Part shown: piece after piece, positions 58,820 to 64,000 of the stretch | Layout: the number at the start of each line of letters is the position of its first letter | How positions within the stretch are numbered: the stretch's first letter is position 1 | Notes under the pieces: generated by a model | Databases searched by the model: none | The model's input: only the letters and a program-made list of their open reading frames with translations | Told to the model about the DNA's origin: nothing | NCBI RefSeq assembly: GCF_031844685.1 | Contig: NZ_CP134605.1 | Coordinates: 496,001 to 560,000 of the forward strand | Length of the DNA: 64,000 nt | Direction: 5' to 3' | Origin: Streptomyces sp. ITFR-21 | GTDB lineage: Bacteria > Actinomycetota > Actinomycetes > Streptomycetales > Streptomycetaceae | Translations under genes and position numbers: made by a program

Positions 58820-59338
58820 TCAGCTGTCCTCGGGGTTGCTGCGGTGCCTGGCCCACAGCGGCAGGGCGAACCAGCACAGCGCGAACCAGCCGACCATCGC
58901 GCCGACCAGCCACGCCGCCCAGGTGTCACGGACGGCCACCCGCAGCACCAGCAGCAGCGACGACGCCATGGTGCACAGCAGCAGCACCAGGCCGAGCACG
59001 GTCAGCCGGGACGCCAGCACGACCGTCTCCGGCTTCAGCCGGCGGCCGGTGAGCAGCCGGTGCATGGCCACCGGGCCGATCAGGGCGCCCGTGGTGGCCG
59101 CACCCAGCAGCACCGTGACGGTGTAGAGGTGCCGGTCGGTGCCGGACAGGTCGGTGAAGCGCTGCTGGAAGACCACGGTCAGCAGGAAGCCGAAGAGGAT
59201 CTGCACCCCGGTCTGGGCCACCCGCAGCTCCTGGAGCAGGTCGCCCCACCGCCGGTCGGCGCGCTCCTCGGAGGTCTCGTGGCGGCCGGCGTCCTTCCAC
59301 CGGTGCGAGGCACCCCCGTCGTCGCCGTGCTCCGTCAT
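58820..59338 (-). CDS. DUF6328-like four-helix membrane protein
   Basis: 172 residues from ATG 59338 (MTEHGDDGGASHRWKDAGRH), overlapping the preceding stop by ATGA. After a charged N-terminus (ADRRWGDLLQELRVAQTGVQ) come four hydrophobic spans (ILFGFLLTVVFQQ, TVTVLLGAATTGALIGPVAM, LTVLGLVLLLCTMASSLLLV, AAWLVGAMVGWFALCWFALP). Function unknown. It is co-transcribed with the glutamate-cysteine ligase-like enzyme. Confidence 0.85.
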   Translation of the reverse strand: MTEHGDDGGASHRWKDAGRHETSEERADRRWGDLLQELRVAQTGVQILFGFLLTVVFQQRFTDLSGTDRHLYTVTVLLGAATTGALIGPVAMHRLLTGRRLKPETVVLASRLTVLGLVLLLCTMASSLLLVLRVAVRDTWAAWLVGAMVGWFALCWFALPLWARHRSNPEDS

Positions 59339-60486
59339 CGTCGCCGCGCTCCCTCCGGGACGCCGGGAACGGCGTCGGGTGTCCGCGGTCCGGGCGCGAT
59401 CAGGTCCAGCAGCGCGTCCGGCCCGCCCGCGGCCAGGGCGCGCCGCTGCCGGGCGGCCCCGGTGCCGTCGGTCAGCAGCCGCTCCACCCCGGCGCCGATC
59501 CGTTCGGTGTCGCCGAGTTCGGCGAGCGCCGGGCCGATGTGGCCGAGCAGGGCGCCCACCACGTCGGCCGCCGGGGCGGGGGTGCCCTGCCGGGGGTCCA
59601 CCAGGCCGTCGGCCAGGCCGTGGCGCGCGGCGTGCCACCCGGCCGCATACAGGACGCTACTCGGCGGGTCCAGCGGGCGCGCGCCGCGCCGCGACTCGCG
59701 CAGCGCGGTCGCCACCAGGGCGCGGGCGATCCCGGCCAGGGTGACCGCGCTGTCGACGTCGAGCTGGACGTCGGGGGTGCGGACCTCCAGCGTCGGGAAC
59801 TCCTCGGACAGCCGGGCGTGCCAGTAGAGCTGGTGCCGGTCCCGGATCACGCCGGTGGCCAGCAGCGCGCCGACCCGGCGCTCGTACTCCACACCATCGG
59901 CGAAGAAGGGCGGCGAGCCGCTGACCGGCCAGCGGCCGAAGACCACCGTGCGCCAGCTGGCGAAGCCGGTGTCGCGGCCGTCCCAGAACGGCGAGTTGGC
60001 GCCGAGGGCGACCAGCACCGGCAGCCAGGGCCGGAGCCGGCCGAGCGCGGAGGCGCCCGCCGAGCGGTCGGGTACCGCCACATGGACGTGCATGCCGCAG
60101 ATGAGCTGCTCGTCCACCAGCCGGCCCGCGTCGACCCGCATCTCGCGGTAGCGCCGGGTAGGGGTGACCGGCACCAAGGTGCCGTCGCTCAGCGGGGCGC
60201 CCCCCGTGGCGGCGAGTCGGCAGCCGGCCCGGTCGGCGGCGGCGCCGACCGCCTGCCGGAAGCGCGCCAAATGGCCGGTCACCTCGTCCAGGCCGGTGCA
60301 CACCGGGGTGGCGACCTCGATCTGGGCCAGCAGCAGCTCGTTGTCCACTTCGTCCCGGCCGAGCACGGGTTCGAGGTCGGCGGCGGCCTGCACCTGCGCG
60401 GCGCGCGGCGCGGGCAGTCCGGTCTCGCGGTCGAGCAGCAGGTACTCCTCTTCGACGCCGAGGGTGGCGGTCGGGATCGTCGTCAT
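59335..60486 (-). CDS. Carboxylate-amine ligase, GCS2 family (YbdK-like)
   Basis: 383 residues from ATG 60486 (MTTIPTATLGVEEEYLLLDR). GVEEEYLL is the ATP/Mg-binding start of GCS2 ligases; IEVATPVC, CGMHVHVAVPDR and LEVRTPDVQLD are further signatures. The family links glutamate to cysteine or another amine with ATP. Streptomycetes use mycothiol rather than glutathione, so the true substrate is uncertain. The downstream DUF6328 gene overlaps it by four bases. Confidence 0.9.
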   Translation of the reverse strand: MTTIPTATLGVEEEYLLLDRETGLPAPRAAQVQAAADLEPVLGRDEVDNELLLAQIEVATPVCTGLDEVTGHLARFRQAVGAAADRAGCRLAATGGAPLSDGTLVPVTPTRRYREMRVDAGRLVDEQLICGMHVHVAVPDRSAGASALGRLRPWLPVLVALGANSPFWDGRDTGFASWRTVVFGRWPVSGSPPFFADGVEYERRVGALLATGVIRDRHQLYWHARLSEEFPTLEVRTPDVQLDVDSAVTLAGIARALVATALRESRRGARPLDPPSSVLYAAGWHAARHGLADGLVDPRQGTPAPAADVVGALLGHIGPALAELGDTERIGAGVERLLTDGTGAARQRRALAAGGPDALLDLIAPGPRTPDAVPGVPEGARRR

Positions 60487-60625
60487 GCGGGTGGCCTACC
60501 CCGGATCCCCGGCGCCACCGGGCTGGCGGCGCCCGCCCTGCCGCAGGCGGCAGGCATGACCGGCGGCGGCAACGGGCACCCGTCTGTGCGTATATCCGCC
60601 GGAGCCGGGAGAAAAGGACCGCACC

Positions 60626-62152
<1,527 letters not shown>

Positions 62153-62159
62153 GGGCCCG

Positions 62160-62783
62160 CTACGCCACCCCGCGCGGCCGGAACTGGACACTGATCCGGC
62201 CGCCGACGTCCGCCCGGGTCTTGGGGACCGCGTGGTCCCAGGTGCGCTGGCAGGAGCCGCCCATGACGATCAGGTCGCCGTGGCCGAGCGGTGTGCGGAC
62301 GGTCGCCGGGCCGCCGCCGCGCGGGCGCAGCAGCAGCGGGCGGGGCTCGCCGAGGGACACGATGGCGACCATCGTGTCCTGGGCGCCGCCGCGGCCGATG
62401 CGGTCGCCGTGCCAGGCGACGCTGTCCCGGCCGTCGCGGTAGTAGCACAGGCCGGCCGACACGAAGGGTTCGCCGAGTTCGGCCGCGTAGTGGGCGCAGA
62501 GCCGGGCGCGGGCCTCGGTGAGGACGGGGTCCGGCAGCGCGGCGCCCGGGGCGTAGTGGGCGAGCAGGCGCGGTACGGCGACGACGTTGTCGTACATCCG
62601 GCGCTCCTCGGCCCGCCAGGGCACCTCGGCGGCCAGCCGGTCGAAGAGGGCGTCGGCGCCGCTCAGCCAGCCGGGGAGGGTGTCGATCCACGCGCCGCGG
62701 CCGAGTTCGGTGCGGCGCAGCCCGTCCAGGGTGCCGAGCGCGGGGGCCCCGGTGCCGAAGAGGGACGCTTGCTGGTGGTGCAT
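62160..62783 (-). CDS. alkB: AlkB-like 2-oxoglutarate/Fe(II) dioxygenase
   Basis: 207 residues from ATG 62783 (MHHQQASLFGTGAPALG), AAGGTGG upstream. The iron facial triad is visible: His and Asp in RDSVAWHGDRIGRGG and His in RTWDHAVPKTRADVGGRISV, whose Arg residues bind 2-oxoglutarate. AlkB enzymes remove alkyl groups from DNA or RNA bases by oxidation. An SOS-box-like palindrome lies 22 bases upstream in the region shared with a DNA ligase gene, which fits damage-inducible repair. Confidence 0.9.
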   Translation of the reverse strand: MHHQQASLFGTGAPALGTLDGLRRTELGRGAWIDTLPGWLSGADALFDRLAAEVPWRAEERRMYDNVVAVPRLLAHYAPGAALPDPVLTEARARLCAHYAAELGEPFVSAGLCYYRDGRDSVAWHGDRIGRGGAQDTMVAIVSLGEPRPLLLRPRGGGPATVRTPLGHGDLIVMGGSCQRTWDHAVPKTRADVGGRISVQFRPRGVA

Positions 62784-62805
62784 GAGTGCCACCTTACCGC
62801 ACGGC

Positions 62806-62821
62806 TCGTACATTCGTTCGA
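62806..62821. promoter_or_regulatory. LexA (SOS) box candidate
   Basis: TCGTACATTCGTTCGA matches the actinobacterial SOS box TCGAAC-N4-GTTCGA with one mismatch. It lies between the divergent alkB-like and DNA ligase genes in a locally AT-rich stretch. Confidence 0.6.
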
Positions 62822-62872
62822 ATAACCGTCGGACAGGGGGCACGACCGGGCGGCGCGCCGCAGGATGGAGCC

Positions 62873-64000
62873 ATGCTCTTCGCCGACGTCGCCCGGGTGT
62901 CCCGGGAGATCGCACGGACCTCCGCGCGGTCCCGCAAGACCGTGCTGCTCGCCGAGTTCTTCCGGGCCGTCGAGCCGGCCGACGTGCACGTCGCCATCGC
63001 GTACCTGGCCGGCCGGCTGCCGCAGGGCCGGCTCGGCGTCGGCTGGGCCGCGCTGCGCGACCGTCCCGCGCCCGCCGCGCAGCCGGCGCTGACCGTGGCG
63101 GCGGTGGACGAGGCGCTGACCGCCGTGCGCCGGGCGGCCGGCGGCGGCTCCCAGGCCACCCGCAGGACGCTGCTCCGGGAGCTGTTCGGCGCGGCGACCG
63201 GGCCGGAGCAGGAGTACCTGCTGGGGCTGCTCACCGGCGAGGTGCGGCAGGGCGCGCTGGACGCGGCGGCCGTGGCGGGGCTGGCCGCGGCCACCGACGC
63301 GCCCCCGGCGGACGTGCGCCGCGCGGTGATGCTGGCCGGCGCCCTGGAGCCCGTGGCGGTCGCGCTGCTGGCCGGAGGGGCGGCGGCACTGGACGACTTC
63401 GCGCTGACGGTGGGCACCCCGCTGCTGCCGATGCTGGCGGGCAGCGCCAAGAGCGTGGCGGAGGCGGTCGCCAAAGCGGGCCGCTGCGCGGTCGAGGAGA
63501 AGCTCGACGGGATCCGGGTGCAGGTGCACCGCGACGGCGCCGGGGTGCGGATCTTCACCAGGACGCTGGACGAGGTGACCGCCCGGCTGCCGGAGATCGT
63601 CGAGGCCGCCGCCGCGCTGCCCGCCGAGCGCTTCGTCGTCGACGGCGAGGTGCTGGCCTTCGACGGCGCCGGCCGCCCCCGGCCCTTCCAGGAGACCGCG
63701 GGCCGGGTCGGCTCCCGGGTGGACGTGACGGCGGCGGCCAGCGCCATGCCCGTGCACGCGGTCTTCTTCGACGTCCTCGCCGTGGACGGCCGCGAGCTGC
63801 TGGATCAGCCCTACGACGTCCGGCACGCGGCGCTGGCGGCCCTGATGCCGGCCGAGCTGCGGGTGCGGCGGTCCGTCGTCACCGACCCCGCGGACCCGGC
63901 GCAGCTCGCCGCCGCCGAGGACTTCTTCACCGCCACCTTGGACCGCGGCCACGAGGGCGTCGTCGTCAAGGCCGCCGGCAGCGGGTACGCCGCCGGGCGG
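62873..64000 (+). CDS. ATP-dependent DNA ligase, 3' end beyond window
   Basis: At least 376 residues, open to the window end. From ATG 62873 (MLFADVARVSREIARTSARS) an N-terminal DNA-binding domain of about 190 residues (LAGRLPQGRLGVGWAALRDR) leads into the adenylation domain: the AMP-accepting Lys in CAVEEKLDGIRVQVHRDGAG (motif I), RFVVDGEVLAF (motif III) and GHEGVVVKAAGSGYAAGR (motifs IV-V). This is the LigB/ligase-I-like architecture of actinobacteria, a repair ligase accessory to the NAD-dependent one. Divergent from the AlkB-like gene with an SOS-box candidate between. Confidence 0.92.
   Translation, partial: MLFADVARVSREIARTSARSRKTVLLAEFFRAVEPADVHVAIAYLAGRLPQGRLGVGWAALRDRPAPAAQPALTVAAVDEALTAVRRAAGGGSQATRRTLLRELFGAATGPEQEYLLGLLTGEVRQGALDAAAVAGLAAATDAPPADVRRAVMLAGALEPVAVALLAGGAAALDDFALTVGTPLLPMLAGSAKSVAEAVAKAGRCAVEEKLDGIRVQVHRDGAGVRIFTRTLDEVTARLPEIVEAAAALPAERFVVDGEVLAFDGAGRPRPFQETAGRVGSRVDVTAAASAMPVHAVFFDVLAVDGRELLDQPYDVRHAALAALMPAELRVRRSVVTDPADPAQLAAAEDFFTATLDRGHEGVVVKAAGSGYAAGR

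Overview
The window is very GC-rich, with GTG/TTG starts, strong Shine-Dalgarno (SD) sites and gene families typical of Streptomycetaceae: SpoIIE-type phosphatases, a MEDS/HATPase anti-sigma-like protein, a SigB/F-type sigma factor, many LacI/TetR regulators and discoidin-bearing secreted glycosidases. It reads as an accessory region of a Streptomyces-like chromosome. I see no tRNA, rRNA, CRISPR array or intact transposase.

Layout. 0.1-9 kb: a family 4 glycosyltransferase, a P1 peptidase, a CocE-type hydrolase, two decayed secreted hydrolases (SGNH and GH95-like), a LacI regulator, a sugar acetyltransferase and a DUF427 protein. 9-13.6 kb: a three-gene succinate dehydrogenase/fumarate reductase operon, with a divergent LysR gene and a LysR-type dyad between them. 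13.6-15.1 kb: two divergent phosphatase genes cut at one shared junction. 15-22 kb: a Kef-type antiporter, a methyltransferase, an MFS/TetR operon, a small secreted protein behind a DasR-like site and a zinc-ribbon protein. 22-24 kb: a frameshifted SnoaL/MerR pair, a 40-residue cysteine-free L36, and a wrecked GH3 gene. 24.6-33.9 kb: LysE, a PAS/SpoIIE phosphatase, LacI, an aldo/keto reductase, an SDR, a pyruvate oxidase-like enzyme and a Rho_N-like protein. 34-35.7 kb: an SDR and a TetR gene with three copies of one operator. 35.7-43.7 kb: a secreted SGNH hydrolase, LacI with a divergent GH92 mannosidase, and glycogen genes glgC and glgA. 43.8-55.1 kb: several decayed secreted enzymes, a GNAT gene coupled to a 31-residue Cys-containing peptide, a sigma factor, a YoaK protein, a NagZ-like lipoprotein, a dead efeOB pair and a two-discoidin beta-helix protein. 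55.2-60.5 kb: stress and small-protein genes with overlapping stop/start codons. 60.6-64 kb: an MFS exporter, then an AlkB-like dioxygenase and an ATP-dependent DNA ligase (cut by the window end) that diverge around an SOS-box-like site.

Three themes stand out. (1) Decay: about ten genes are truncated, frameshifted or carry nonsense codons, and most encode secreted hydrolases. Three damaged genes end in the same single lobe of a fascin-like module. (2) A family of about 160-bp palindromic intergenic repeats occurs three times. (3) Regulatory palindromes can often be matched to the adjacent regulator: TetR triplet, LysR dyad, LacI sites, DasR-like site and LexA-like site.

Everything rests on reading the sequence and recalled family knowledge; no searches were run.
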